A stretch of DNA of 64,000 nucleotides from Aricia agestis. Taxonomy: Eukaryota; Arthropoda; Insecta; Lepidoptera; Lycaenidae. Below the pieces are notes generated by a model. That model was not told the DNA's origin, searched no databases, and saw only the letters and a list, made by a program, of their open reading frames with translations. Location of the stretch: assembly GCF_905147365.1 (NCBI RefSeq), contig NC_056428.1, positions 25,884,001 to 25,948,000 of the forward strand, given 5' to 3'. The stretch's first letter is position 1, and each line of letters opens with the position of its first letter. The translations under genes and the position numbers were made by a program. This document shows, in pieces, positions 33,291 through 44,610 of the stretch.

Positions 33291-34764
33291 TTTTATTTAA
33301 GAGCGTTTCTCAAAAAATTTGTACTTACCATTTTTTAGAAAATATGATAAAATAAAAATGTTTAAATATTACCGATTTTTTATTTTAAGATATGGGTAAA
33401 AGTCTACAAAATTTGGAATAGGGGTTGTTTTCAGATATAAAATGTTAATAAATAGCAAAATCTATTAAAACAAACCCGAGGTGCAGAAAATTTCCTATTT
33501 TGTTACCTTTACTAGATTACGTAAATTCAATGTTGAATTGTGTTATTAGAAATTTTATTTGATTAAATGGGATAATAAAACAAAATTTAATTTGTTAAAA
33601 ATTAAAGAAATATGCGCCCGCTTTTATGGGACAGTAACCAAAATATAATTCTGGTAACAAAATAGGATTTTTTAAACCTAGTCTACACAGTAGTACAAAT
33701 AAAAAAAATCTGTTATATTTAAGAGTATCATTTCTCTGTTTCTTTACGATCCTTTGGTTAATAAATCAGTACCTATCTGAAACAAAATATTGTTTGTCTA
33801 ATCTTATTACATAATAATCAAAAATATCAGTGTTACTTAAAATTATATGAAAAAACAAGATGAGCAAATAATAGAATCTTTAAAAGCTTGGCTACGACTC
33901 ATGTAATTTTCATAATTATTTTAATAAAAATCACATAGTCAACACTCTGCCTTACAATTTCCTATTTTGTTACCTTCTTTTCCTTATATACGTTACCAGT
34001 CAAAAGTAACAAAAAAGGAAGTAACGAATAAAGTTAAATAAACTTTTCAACTTGTATACGCGTACAACTAAAATTATTACTCGTTTATGATTTGACTTAC
34101 GAAATCAAAATTGGGAGCTTTAATGGATCTTAAGGCGAAATAATAATAATATTAGAGGTTACCTGCGTTTCTTGGACAAAGTAACAAAGACTGGAAATTT
34201 TTTGGGCCACTACGCTAATAGACAACCTTCTGTTCGCGCACGTGGAACGTAAAAGAAATATCAAAACGAAAATAAGATGGATATCGAGCTTAACAAATTT
34301 GCCACTATACTAAAACATATTTATACCAAAATAGACTCCAAAATTTTAAAAAATATGTTCACAAAAAAGGAATTTCAAAGAGGAACTTTTTCCGCCAACC
34401 AAATATTCTTTTTAAATGATTTACGGTCTTGCAGCCCTAAATAAATAAGTACATAAGTTTTTTCAAAAATTTCCGCAAGGCCTTACAAATACAATCAATT
34501 GTTTGGGAAGGTATGAAATTGGGACACTTCACTTTTCATACGACTAGATTAGACCGATTTTCAAAATATTTTTATAGTTAATAATTTATTAATATAATTC
34601 TAATTTGTAAATGTTTTTTACTGAATTTATTTAACTTACTACGTACACAATTTAATAGAAACGGGTAATGGTCTATTTTATTTATAGAAAAACATATTTT
34701 AAAATGTGGGACAAAGATTTAGATAGAAAGTACACTTTTTTTGAGAAATGCTCTTAAATAAAAT
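33291..34764. mobile_element. 1.47-kb TIR element, copy 1
   Basis: Ends TTTAAGAGCGTTTCTCAAAA and its near complement (TTTTTGAGAAATGCTCTTAA). It contains GGTTAATAAATCAGTACCTA and CTACTGAATTT-type AT-rich DNA with short conserved blocks shared with copy 2 (36645-39475, inverted). No open reading frame above 60 codons. Confidence 0.65.
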
Positions 34765-34985
34765 GCAACCAATCTTTAGTTCTACTATATTATGATCGTA
34801 TACAATCAACATTCCATGTACATTACCCAACTATTAACTTACTAGAGTATTTAAGGAAAACACTATTTTAAGAAATAGTTTCACAAATCGCAGTTCTATG
34901 CAATTTAGCGCCGACTAGTTTAGTAAACTCTTGAAAATAATATCCCAATTTGTTACACACCACTTTATACATTAACTGGCATTGC

Positions 34986-35030
34986 TGCCATACATTATAT
35001 AGGCTTATCTCGCCTATATAATGTATGGCA
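34986..35030. repeat. Perfect 19-bp-arm hairpin
   Basis: TGCCATACATTATATAGGC and its exact complement, 7-base loop. Confidence 0.9.
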
Positions 35031-35387
35031 GACATGGGCGCGGGGGTTCCGAAACATGTTTGCACGTAAATCTACAGATGCAGATTTGATCAAAAACATA
35101 AAAACCATTTGCTCGGAACGATATGAAAAATTTCGCGTGACAAAATTAAAACCTACGTTCTCTCAATGTTGCACGTATACGCGAGTTCATTCTGATGTTT
35201 AAAATGGTTAATATGAGTAGGTATTTAAAGCTAATGTTCCGGTACAAAACATGATAAGAATAATTACGAAAACTCTAAAAAAATTGTGTCTAAGCTAAGC
35301 AATCTGGGAAATGTACGAGCGTGGAAAATTAAATTATGGCTATTTGATGATTTGATGTTTAATATCTTTTTGATTACTTAATTATAC

Positions 35388-35430
35388 TTTGCCACATATT
35401 GTGTATCCGTAATACACAATATGTGGCAAA
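35388..35430. repeat. Perfect 19-bp-arm hairpin
   Basis: TTTGCCACATATTGTGTAT and its exact complement, 5-base loop. Confidence 0.9.
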
Positions 35431-35611
35431 ATTTGGGCAAGAACACTATAGACTTAACATTGTATTTGATCGAAAAAAAATATTTCGCAAATATCAAATT
35501 TTGACCCCGAAAGCAAATGGGACTCGTATACTTCAAGTATTAATAGCATATAAAACTATATAGGTATTAGGAGCGCCTACGACCAGTTTATGGCGAGTAT
35601 ATTTTATAGAT

Positions 35612-35802
35612 TAAGCCCGGCCGCACATTGTCCGAAATTTCTGATATGAAACAGTTGAACGTCCGTGCTGTCTCTTACATTTTGTACTGAGCCGAGTGAG
35701 CTCGAACTCGCCGGAAAGATATTTCGGATAGTGTGCGGGGTGGCGGTCCGGCGAAATTCAACTATTTCTGATCAGAATTCGGACAATGTGCGGCCGGGCT
35801 AA
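35612..35802. mobile_element. TAA-flanked MITE
   Basis: Element 35615-35799 (185 bp) with perfect TIRs GCCCGGCCGCACATTGTCCG... and TAA on both sides; Harbinger-like by its duplication. Confidence 0.8.
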
Positions 35803-35997
35803 ATCAATGGCTCGTCGGACGCACCGTGTGCCGGCGAAGTAAATAGCCAAGTGGCAACTCGCACCTGTCGGCAGGTGGGCCCCACGTGCCACTATAAATC
35901 CACCCTCGACAGATTGCACGCGGTCCACGAGACGCCGTTTACGGTTTAACTCAATCCGACCGATACATTAGCCTGAAGCCAACCCATTATTAATTCC

Positions 35998-36366
35998 TAA
36001 TAATCGGCCAAGCGCGAGTCGGACTCGCGCACGAAGGGTTCCGTACCGTTATAGAGCAAAAATAGGCCAAAAATAGTGTTTTATTGGATGCGACTTTTTT
36101 ATTTTATTTAAATATTATTAATTATTAAAGTACACATATAATTAAGGCTTTTGTGAAAATTTCAAGTGCAATTGATAACGAGCAAAAAATGTTTAAAAAA
36201 TCACATTTGTTGTATTAAATATCTAATTTATTTTGTTTTTAGTATTTGTTGTTATAGCGGCAACAGAAATACAATATAATCTGTAGAAATTTCAACTCGA
36301 CGGACAGACATCTAAGTCTCAGTAATAGGGTCCCGTTTTTATCCTTTGGGTACGGAACCCTAAAAA
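35998..36366 (+). repeat. GGGTTCCGTACC-type repeat, near complete
   Basis: Starts AATCGGCCAAGCGCGAGTCG, has GAAGGGTTCCGTACCGTTAT, and ends CCTTTGGGTACGGAACCCTA. Confidence 0.75.
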
Positions 36367-36492
36367 TGGAAATATATAACGTTTACAAGCGTCGAGTCTT
36401 GGGACTCACGTGCAGCTTTGCGCCGGCCATGCCCAGGCCATACCGTGGCCGTGCCGGTGCCGGCCTGCAATAAAGCATATTTTCGGCTTCTT

Positions 36493-36575
36493 TTAAGAGG
36501 ATACACCAGGGGCGAGAGAAATTGAAAATAGGTATTTGAAAATGTATTCCTGTCTCACCAATTTTTTCATACAAA
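36493..36575 (+). repeat. Left-end fragment of the TTAA-flanked element
   Basis: TTTTAAGAGGATACACCAGG as at 21349; similarity is lost after about 80 bases. Confidence 0.55.
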
Positions 36576-37046
36576 TTGGAGCGACATGACGCTTCTATCT
36601 TGATCTATTTCTGTGGTTTGTACGATAGTCGGCCAATTTGAAATTGTGTGAGCATTTCTCAAAAAATGTACTTTCTATCTAAATCTTTGTCCCATTACCC
36701 GTTTCTATTAAATTGTATACGTAGTAAGTTAAATAAATTCAGTAAAAAACATTTACGAATTAGAATCATATTAATAAATAATTAACTATAAAAATATTTT
36801 GAAAATCCGTCTTATCTAGTTGTATGAAAAGTGAAGTGTCCCAATTTCATACCTTCGCAAACAATTGATTGTATTTGTAAGGCCTTGCGGAAATTTTTGA
36901 AACAAATTATGTATTTATTTAGGGCTGCAAGACCATAAATCATTTAAAAAGAATATTTAATAAATAATGTTTTTATTGTATCGCGGAAAAAGTTCCTCTT
37001 TGAAATTCCTTTTATGTGACCATATTTTTTTAAATTTTGCAGTCTA

Positions 37047-37095
37047 TTTTGCCACTATACTAAAACATATTTAATGTTTTAGTATAGTGGCAAAA
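37047..37095. repeat. Hairpin gained in copy 2
   Basis: TTTTGCCACTATACTAAAAC... (22-bp arms, ATTTA loop). Copy 1 has only the right arm. Confidence 0.9.
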
Positions 37096-37865
37096 TTGTT
37101 AAGCTCGATATCCATCTTATTTTCTTTTTGATATTTCTTTTACGTTCCACGTGCGCGAACAGAAGGTTGTCTATTAGCGTAATGGTCCAAAAAAATTCCA
37201 GTCTTTGTTACCCAAGAAATGCAGGTAAGCTCTAATATTATTATAATGTCGCCTTTAGATCCATTAAAGCTTTCAATTTTGATTTCGTAAGTCAAATCAT
37301 AAACGAGTATTAGTTTTAGTTGTATGCGTAAATAAGTTGAAAAGTTTATTTAACTTGATTCGTTACTTCCTTTTTTGTTACTTTTGAGTGGTAACGTATA
37401 TAATAAGGAAAATAAGGTAACAAAATAGGAAATTGTAAGGCAGAGTGTTGACTATGTGATTATTATTATAATAATTATGAAAATTACATGAGTCGTAGCC
37501 AAGCTTCTAAAGATTTTATTATTTGCTCATCGTCTATTGACATGAAATTTTAAGCAACATTGATATTTTTGATTAATATGATTTATGTACTTAACAAGAT
37601 TAGACAAACAATATTTTATTTCAGATACTGATTTATTAACCACAGGATCGTAAAGAAATGATACTCTTAATTATATTATAACAGATTTTTTTATTTGTAC
37701 TACTGTGAAGACTAGGTTTAAGAAATCCTATTTTGTTACCAGAAATCCAATTTGGTTACTGTCCCATAAAAGCGGGCACATATTTTTTAGTTTTTTTTAA
37801 ATATTTTAATAGGATATTATTATGTTTTTGTGATGAAGACGGAAATAAATACTTCGTTTTCTATA

Positions 37866-38215
37866 CTTCTATACTAATATTATAAATGCGAAAGTATCTC
37901 TGTCTGTCTGTCTGTCTGTCTCGCTTTCACGCCAAAACTACTGAACCGATTGCAATGAAATTTTGTACACAGTTATTCTAGAGTCTGAAAAAGGACATAG
38001 GCTACATTTTGATGTGGGAAAATATCTTATTTCCATGAAAATATCGATGAAAATGAATTCACATTGCGCGTAGCCAGCGCTCATCCCGGGGGTCCTGGGT
38101 TCGAGTCCCGCAGGCGGAACAAAAAGTTTTCAATGTTTCTGGGTCTTGGATGTGTATTTAAATAAAATTTCAAAAATCTTTAACATATTTTAGGTATAAT
38201 ATTATAAAAAATCCA
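37866..38215 (+). repeat. Helitron-type 5' piece fused to a SINE tail
   Basis: 37868-38090 begins TATACTAATATTATAAATGC with a (TCTG)n run and lacks its 3' end. 38092-38215 is the SINE B box and body (GGTTCGAGTCCCGCAGGCGG, then AACAAAAAGTTTTCAATG). Confidence 0.6.
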
Positions 38216-38600
38216 GAAATATATCGATGCAATGAACATTTTAGTTCTAATACGATTCAACAGATGGCGTTTTATTTTTTACTTTATTGTAACATAGAAC
38301 TAATCATACTTATTAGTTAGTATGTTTTTGTTTATAGTTTTTAATACGTTAGAATATCATGTTTAATAATATTATCACTTGGTATAATAATATAATCAAT
38401 CTATATCTTATCTTATAGAACTCCTACTGCATTTCTAAGGAGTTCGAGTGTACCGTGTTGGCCTATATTCCATCCAGAAAATATATCAATGCAATTAACA
38501 TTTAAATTTTAATATATGAAAACAGATGGCGTTTTATTTTTTACTTCATTATTGTAACAGAACGAATCATACTTACTTTATTATATATTATTGTTTTTAT
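38216..38600. repeat. Diverged tandem duplication, about 255-bp period
   Basis: CCAGAAATATATCGATGCAA at 38212 and CCAGAAAATATATCAATGCA at 38473 both lead into CAGATGGCGTTTTATTTTTT and repeat the following 60 bases. Confidence 0.6.
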
Positions 38601-38605
38601 TCATA

Positions 38606-38871
38606 ACTAGCTGTTGCACGCGACTTCGTCCGCGTGGACTTTAGTTTATAGCGCGCGGTGTCAACAAAATTTGTGTCAAATTTAAAAACTTTTTAAAACC
38701 CTGGTAAGTGGTACCCCTCTTAGGGCCGCGCTACACCGGAATGGCAGCGCTGAAAGTGCTCGCCTCGCCGCTGCCATTCCGGTGTAGCGCGGCCCTTTTG
38801 ACACAAATTTTGTTGACACCGCGCGCTATAAACTAAAGTCCACGCGGACGAAGTCGCGGGCAACAGCTAGT
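38606..38871. repeat. Two Helitron-type ends head to head, with a MITE between
   Basis: CTAGCTGTTGCACGCGACTT on the left and AAGTCGCGGGCAACAGCTAG on the right; arms of about 73 bp with hairpin-forming CGCGNACGAAGTCGCG. Between them lies the foldback MITE 38723-38795 (GGGCCGCGCTACACCGGAAT...). Confidence 0.75.
38723..38795. mobile_element. 73-bp foldback MITE
   Basis: 26-bp perfect arms (GGGCCGCGCTACACCGGAAT...). The flank is TTA on the left and TTT on the right, an imperfect duplication. Confidence 0.7.
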
Positions 38872-38878
38872 TGTATTA

Positions 38879-39141
38879 TACAGGGTGTAACAAAAACAAG
38901 TGATAATACTTTAGGGTGTGTACGTATTCCTTGTAGAGATTTCACTGTGAAAGTAGCAGCGCTGAAAGACCAAAATTTTTTTTCACTTTTGTATGGGCAA
39001 GGACCCGAGCGTCTCGAGTTTCCCCATACAAAAGTGAAAATTTTTTTTGGTATTTCAGCGCTGCTACTTTCACAGAGAACTCTCTACAGGGAACACATAC
39101 ACACCCTAAATTATTGTCACTTGTTTTTGTTACACCCTGTA
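38879..39141. mobile_element. CAGGGTGT-family MITE, complete copy C
   Basis: Element 38881-39139 (259 bp), TA duplicated, long mirrored arms. Confidence 0.85.
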
Positions 39142-39476
39142 TATGTATAAAAAATTATTCATGATGAAAATATAGACTCAATGTTGTGAAGATATGAAAG
39201 AGTTGTGGCCGAATAGTAACGTAAAGGAAACATTACCGCCTATATTTTAAGATTTTTGTGTTAAAAATAGACAAGTTTCTTTTTAACAAATAAATTTTGT
39301 GTTATTATCCCATTTAATCAAGTAAAATTTCTAATAACACAATATAACATTGAACTTACGTAATATAATAAAAGTAACAAAATGGGAAATTTTCTGCATG
39401 TCGGTTTTGTTTTAATAGATTTTGCTATGTATTTACATTTTATATCTGAAAACAACCCCTATTTTAAATTTTGTAG

Positions 39477-41110
39477 GGCAATTCCATATGTGCCTGACTC
39501 TACATTTGATACGACTTGCGTTTTATTTTGTCATATATTATGGTTACTATCATGTTGTTAGTATCAATTTTAAGATGGCTTTGTAGCCGATAATTCAAGT
39601 TAACTTATGTAGAAAAAATGGTATACACAGTTGTTTTCAAATAGCATTTATTTAGTCAAACATAAACGTGACCGACACTACATGCAAAATGAAGTCGTTT
39701 CCGAGAGTGTTTGTAAACACCAATAATCTTCCTCTCTGTGTGCTAAATAACTCTACTTTGTATTTTTATCGAAAGTGCATGAAACAAACTATTATAAAAT
39801 GGTTACCTATAACCTGTAAGTTATTTAAAAAAATATTTATTAGCAAAAGAAATTGTGACCGACACTACAGTCCAAAACGTGACCGACACTACACTCACTT
39901 TGTGCAGGTAAAAGTCGGTAGTTTTACATTAAACATTAAAATTTATGTATCTCAGCACGTACAATACAAACTCAAAAAGTATTTAAAAGCTAATCAGTAA
40001 TTAGTTAATTCATTAAAATGCTTTTTTTGAACTTAAACGTCACAAAAACGAAATCACTAATAATTAGTCAAAAAAATAACTCAACACTAAATATTCTCAA
40101 AAACTATTAACATAATAACCCAAGAGGCAGCGGTAGGCAGACTTTCGTCATTTTTTAAGCTAAAAATTTTCCGTTATATGAGCCCTATAGAGGTAAGAAC
40201 GACTAGACACTATGGGGTTTCGGTCGCTATTACTTTAGAAGGTTTCCAGTTCTGCTGGTCTATCTTACATTCAATAAAGTTTAAAAATCAATAATTTTGT
40301 CTTATTTTCTTGCGATATCTGTAATAATCTCATATCCTACTGCCAGATTTTTGTGATTATTTTTCCGACCCAAATATCGACCAATAGAATTGCACCATTC
40401 GACGTCACGTGGTACAACCTACATGGTATTATACTGATAATTTTTTGAAAATTTTCTCTGGTAGTTGCTATATATAAAAGACAAACACGTCAAACTGACA
40501 GGTTGAATTCAATTGTGTCTCATGGTGCAATTATATTGGCCGACATTTGGGACGGAAAAATAATCCCGCGAATACCACACGAGCTTCAAAATTATCTGGC
40601 ATTTCCCTCAAGGTTCCCTGCAAACAAATAAAGTCGTCAAGTTTTACGAACCTATCGGGAAATATCCGTTAATTTTGAAGCTCTTGTGGTATTTATAAGT
40701 GAAAATTGCTTTCCATTTCCAGACATCGCAAAATTTTGGATTTTATTTGACTTTGAGGTGGTCTGGCAGGTTCTTAAAATAATAATTTAGCTTTCTGCTT
40801 CTCTCTCTACTTTCTATAGCTGTTTTCGCCATCTATCAGCAAAAATAACAAACAAAACGCTACTTTTGGGCGTGATCCACTCTATAATGTGACTGACACT
40901 ACAAATATATTTTTTAGAGTTTAGGTGTTATAAAAGAAGATGACAAATTTTAATGCCGGTATCATTTGAGTAACGCCATCACGTAGGAAAGTTTCTAATT
41001 TTGTTGATGTAAAAGTAATTTTACTGTAGTTATAGACAAAAGTAATGATTTTTATGTGACCGACACTACAACTCGACAGTGTGATCTTAGAAGAATATTA
41101 TATCTTTATA
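39477..41110. repeat. Region with five dispersed GTGACCGACACTAC motifs
   Basis: The 14-mer (one copy GTGACTGACACTAC) lies at 39668, 39855, 39879, 40889 and 41056, always in plus orientation. The left boundary is where similarity to the 1.47-kb element stops. There is a 110-codon frame at 39668-40000 but no known domain. Probably an unclassified transposon. Confidence 0.45.
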
Positions 41111-41401
41111 AAAATGAATTTTCTCGAATCTCAAAAGCTATATCAGTATTGAATGGTTTGAACAATCAGTGTGTAACAAAATATGACAAGAATTAAAAAA
41201 TCGTAACGTGAAAACTAAGTCAGAACTTCATCACACAAAACCACACTCAGCTGAGCTTACGCCATCATCTCATAAATGGCAGCTTTGCTAGAAAAGTAAT
41301 GCTTAGAAATTGTTGCTTCTATAAAATCTTAATAGTGCCATAATGTTGTGACTATAATTAAGTATTTTTAATACCAAAATCAGGTATTTATTTTTTTAGT
41401 T

Positions 41402-41567
41402 TAAACATCCACCCTTTTACTAATAAACGTTGTATAAGCTTTGAATAGTTAAACAGTGTTTTATCTTCTTCAATCCAATTAAAAATGTCACTTGTGTGAC
41501 AGGAACAAAACACTGTATAACTATTCAAAGCTTATACAACGTTTATTAGTAAAAGGGTGGATGTTTA
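41402..41567. mobile_element. Foldback element, about 62-bp arms
   Basis: TAAACATCCACCCTTTTACT... mirrored around a 40-base loop; arms about 95 percent identical. Confidence 0.8.
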
Positions 41568-41599
41568 GTAAACCCCAAAGAAGCTTCTATATAAAGCAC

Positions 41600-42630
41600 T
41601 GTGACATACAGCAATATTTATTACTCCTGCGATTATGATCGGACATTTTTGATTCGTTTAGCCGCGGCGCGGCGCGGGCGTTGAGCGTAAAGTGTTAGCT
41701 CCGACTGGTACTTACTCTGCGAAAACACTCCGAGATTTTGTGTGCCGTGTGGCGACGAATTGATACTATGGCGCACACATGTAACAAGCCGCGCGCGGTG
41801 CCTTTGTATGAAGATAACTTACTTCCCCTCCTTTTACTGTAATGGTCGCGTGTCTTCGCCCTACGTTTCATCGCTCCACCACGGTACAAAACTCTACAAT
41901 GTAATCGTAGCCTTTTTAGCGCAGGCTCTGGCGTAGGGACTGTCGACCGGTCTCGTGACGCCACCTGCAGCGCCCCGGGCGCAGGTGCCCCAATGCCCAA
42001 AGTCCCAACGGCTCCAAAGGATTGGATTATTCATATTGCAGCGGCAAAGGGTTCACTGTAAGGGTATTATTTTATGAAGCTTTAGTTTTGAAGATTTGCG
42101 CTTGTAACGTCGTATGTATGTACTTTATTCCGTTATAATAAACGTTCGCTTTATGAATTGGTTTCCACAACATTTTATGTTGCTCAAATGTTTTGTGAAT
42201 ATGATGAAATATAAAAGAAAAACTTAGAAATAAAAAAATAATAACTTGGCCACATTTCGGAATGTCCACAATGATGACGTCAGGACCTAGTTGAAAATCA
42301 CAGTGCACAGTTGCTTAGGCCAATTCCTCTTTGTATTAGCTCCGTGGTCTAGACTCTAGACTCTGGCTAGAATAATTTCAAATTTGGCAATCGCATAGGT
42401 TCTATTTCCACGGACTAAAAAGTGCGTCACGGATAGTCTGTCGTCTGCGCTGCGGCCTGCGCCTTATCCTAATCCTACTAAGTATAATATTATCTAGTAC
42501 TTTTAACTATAAAAATAAAAAATTAAGAAAACTAATTTTTGCCATATTTTGTTTGCAATAAGTACAATATTTTTACAACTAAAAATTATAAATTTTTTAT
42601 TCTGTATAAACACCTAGCTTATAAAAAAAT
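41600..42630. other. Intron stretch with a GC-rich patch
   Basis: 41650-42010 is GC-rich (CGCGGCGCGGCGCGGGCGTT). Minus and plus open frames of 64-101 codons here have no domain and look like composition effects. A promoter role is possible but unsupported. Confidence 0.35.
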
Positions 42631-42639
42631 CTGATTTGC

Positions 42640-43000
42640 ACCCCCCTTTCTAAATTATTCCAATGTTTATCCACCGATCAATTTCGTTTGATCAATGAAC
42701 TGAAGGGCTATTCCATAGCTATGATAAATACTATGGACTTCAGGAAGTTGCCATGATTGATATGACAGTGGAAAGATATATTTACGGCCGTTTCCAATAT
42801 TTGATCTATCTCTGGTTTTGCCCTACTAGAGATAGGAATAGCTCACATTAGACATTAGTTCCACATATTATATTTTATGTCAATTCAATGCTAGCTGCGA
42901 TCGGTTGTATGTCAAACCAGAGATAGATTGAATATTGGGAACGTATACGTTAGTCGTATTTCCTTCGCACCCATGTGTCTCTTTACCAGTTTTAAAATCA
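42640..43000 (+). repeat. Copy of the flank of the piggyBac relic, split by a MITE
   Basis: TGACAGTGGAAAGATATATT and TCGTATTTCCTTCGCACCCA match 24430-24480, where they are adjacent. Here they are separated by the Harbinger-like MITE at 42785-42949. Confidence 0.7.
42782..42952. mobile_element. Harbinger-like foldback MITE, copy 2, with TTA duplication
   Basis: Element 42785-42949 starts CGGCCGTTTCCAATATTTGA; its right arm is eroded. TTA at 42782-42784 and 42950-42952; the empty site is at 24440-24455. Confidence 0.85.
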
Positions 43001-43270
43001 TATTTGTTGTGATCGCTATTTGACAGTTCAAATTGCTCGCCGATCGCGATCGCGTTGCTGTCAAAAGCCTTAGGTATGTGATACCAAATAAATTGCTACA
43101 GTATGGAGATTTCAGATTTGCGATTTAAATGCAATTATAGTTAGTTCCTTGATTGCTCGGCGGAGGGAGTACTGTCGCTCGATTGCTATCGTATTGTTTC
43201 TGCTGTTATGTAATACGAAATTGCGATTTTTGCTCAATTTTTGCTATCGTTTTGCTTTCGCGAGATACAT

Positions 43271-43400
43271 GATAGCCCTGCCGGTGTCCGCTTAACTCGC
43301 TAAAAGAAACAGAGCGCAAGCGCTGTTTTACACCGGTTTTCTGTGAGAGCGCTGTTTGCCGTCGGTTTTCTGAGTCGGTGAGTCTGTGGTCTCACATGGC
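43271..43400 (-). mobile_element. Metulj-like SINE, 5' fragment
   Basis: AGAGCGCAAGCGCTGTTTTA and CCGGTTTTCTGTGAGA match the family's first third on the minus strand. Confidence 0.65.
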
Positions 43401-44090
43401 TAACACGTATTTTTTTTATTTGGCACAACAAGTATTTTATACTCTATTTTAAATTTTGTATTTAGCACAAGAAACATACTAACTATCTCATACTAACATC
43501 CCCTCTCTATGTCAAGGGGATGGGGGATAGGTTAGGTTGGGTTTAATAATTTTTTTGTTGTTTCTGTACTTACGGTTACATACCAAATTTCAGCTTTCTC
43601 AGACTTCAGGAAGTAGCCTAACAATTTTGATGATCGGTGAGTCAGTGCCAAAAATGTGGGTTTTTGGACACGTATAAAATCTAAAGTATAATAGTCACAA
43701 TATTCAAACTTTGCGCATTGAACCCTTGCGCGCTTCGCTTGGCTCATCTTGGCGGTGGCACTCCCGTGCCCCCAGATTATGCATGCACGTCTTACCTCGC
43801 CGAGCCGTTGGGACTTGGGCGATAGCTAGGGGCGCAGGAAAAAGGTATAAAAGCCAACGAGTCGATACAACACTTCAGGCTTCAGCGCAAAAATATTAAC
43901 AAAAATATCAGCGGGGTCTGTGAGACGTGTGGCAGTTGGCAGGTGGTTGTAAAGTCAATGTCATTAGTCATTACTCATTAAGATCCTCGTTTTACAATGA
44001 TCACCATTCACCACAAACAATACCTACACATTTTGTTTAAAATGATTTGAACTATTTTTAATTCAATAAGTACTTACAATATTATAACGA
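43401..44090. other. Intron stretch, no gene recognised
   Basis: 43744-43775 (GGCGGTGGCACTCCCGTGCC) resembles 12580-12610. Otherwise nothing. Confidence 0.35.
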
Positions 44091-44099
44091 TCATAGTGT

Positions 44100-44584
44100 T
44101 ACGTTAATTGAATATCAGTGAATAGTGAGTACCGTCGAGACTCGAGAAGTTTGTCCTTGAAAGTTGCAGAGTAGAGTAATTAAGAGTGAGTGGGGTGAAT
44201 GGATTGTTACCGTGGTTTTTTATCAGTAGGTTGCGGTGCGGGTGGGCCGCGCGGGTGGCGGGCGCGGGCGGAGAGCGGTCGTTTTGCATCGCATGCCGGT
44301 GTGACGGCGCGCGGCGAGGCCCGCTTCGCGCCGGCCCCCGCCGCACCGCGCGCGTTCAGTCACTCGACGCAGTTCGCGCTGGCGCCACTGTAACTCCGCG
44401 TTTCGCCATTATCTGCGCCCCCTTTTCCCCGGTTTCATTTCAAATCCTGTTGAACTCGCTTTAGTCTCCACGCACAACTTTTCCTCCACCGTATCCGACG
44501 TCGCGTAGCCCGTCGACGTGATACCTATAAATTTTAGCCGCTAGTGCCAGTCTCGAAAGTTGTGCCTGTTTTTGAAACTGCTCA
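44100..44584 (+). promoter_or_regulatory. Candidate internal Imp promoter and leader
   Basis: A GC-rich island (44230-44400, CGGGTGGGCCGCGCGGGTGG) lies in AT-rich intron. It holds TTCAGTC, matching the arthropod initiator, at about 44355, with no TATA box. From there to the ATG at 44585 (about 230 nt) no ATG occurs, as expected of a true 5' UTR and in contrast to the proximal leader. Inference from composition and exon phase; no expression evidence. Confidence 0.5.
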
Positions 44585-44610
44585 ATGGATTCAATGGCAA
44601 AATACCGCAG
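44585..44610 (+). CDS. Imp: Alternative first coding exon of Imp
   Basis: ATG opens MDSMAKYR plus two bases, then AG|GTAATA. The overhang AG matches what exon 2 (56220) needs, giving the same Ser codon as the proximal exon. The resulting protein would replace the 31-residue acidic N-terminus by eight residues and leave all RNA-binding domains intact. Support comes from phase, donor, a leader free of ATG and the GC island. It is short, so chance cannot be fully excluded. Intron to exon 2 is 11.6 kb. Confidence 0.6.

Larger units (their letters stand above)
36645..39475. mobile_element. 1.47-kb TIR element, copy 2, inverted and split
   Basis: 36645-37799 and about 39280-39475 match copy 1 in reverse order. 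The 1.48 kb between them contains Helitron, SINE and MITE material. The left terminus (GAGCATTTCTCAAAAAATGT) is kept; the other terminus is lost at 39475. Compared with copy 1 it carries a new hairpin at 37047-37095. Confidence 0.7.

Noticed and set aside
39668..40000. 110-codon plus-strand protein containing two of the GTGACCGACACTAC motifs
   Set aside because: No domain, and the motif also occurs outside the frame, so it is not maintained as coding sequence.
41695..42000. 101-codon minus-strand basic protein
   Set aside because: Only in a GC-rich patch; no homology signal, no splice context and no matching overhang for Imp.
44104..44464. Proteins of 64-92 codons in the GC island at 44.1-44.5 kb
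   Set aside because: Frames on both strands reflect GC richness of the putative promoter; none has a domain or fits Imp phase except the short exon at 44585.
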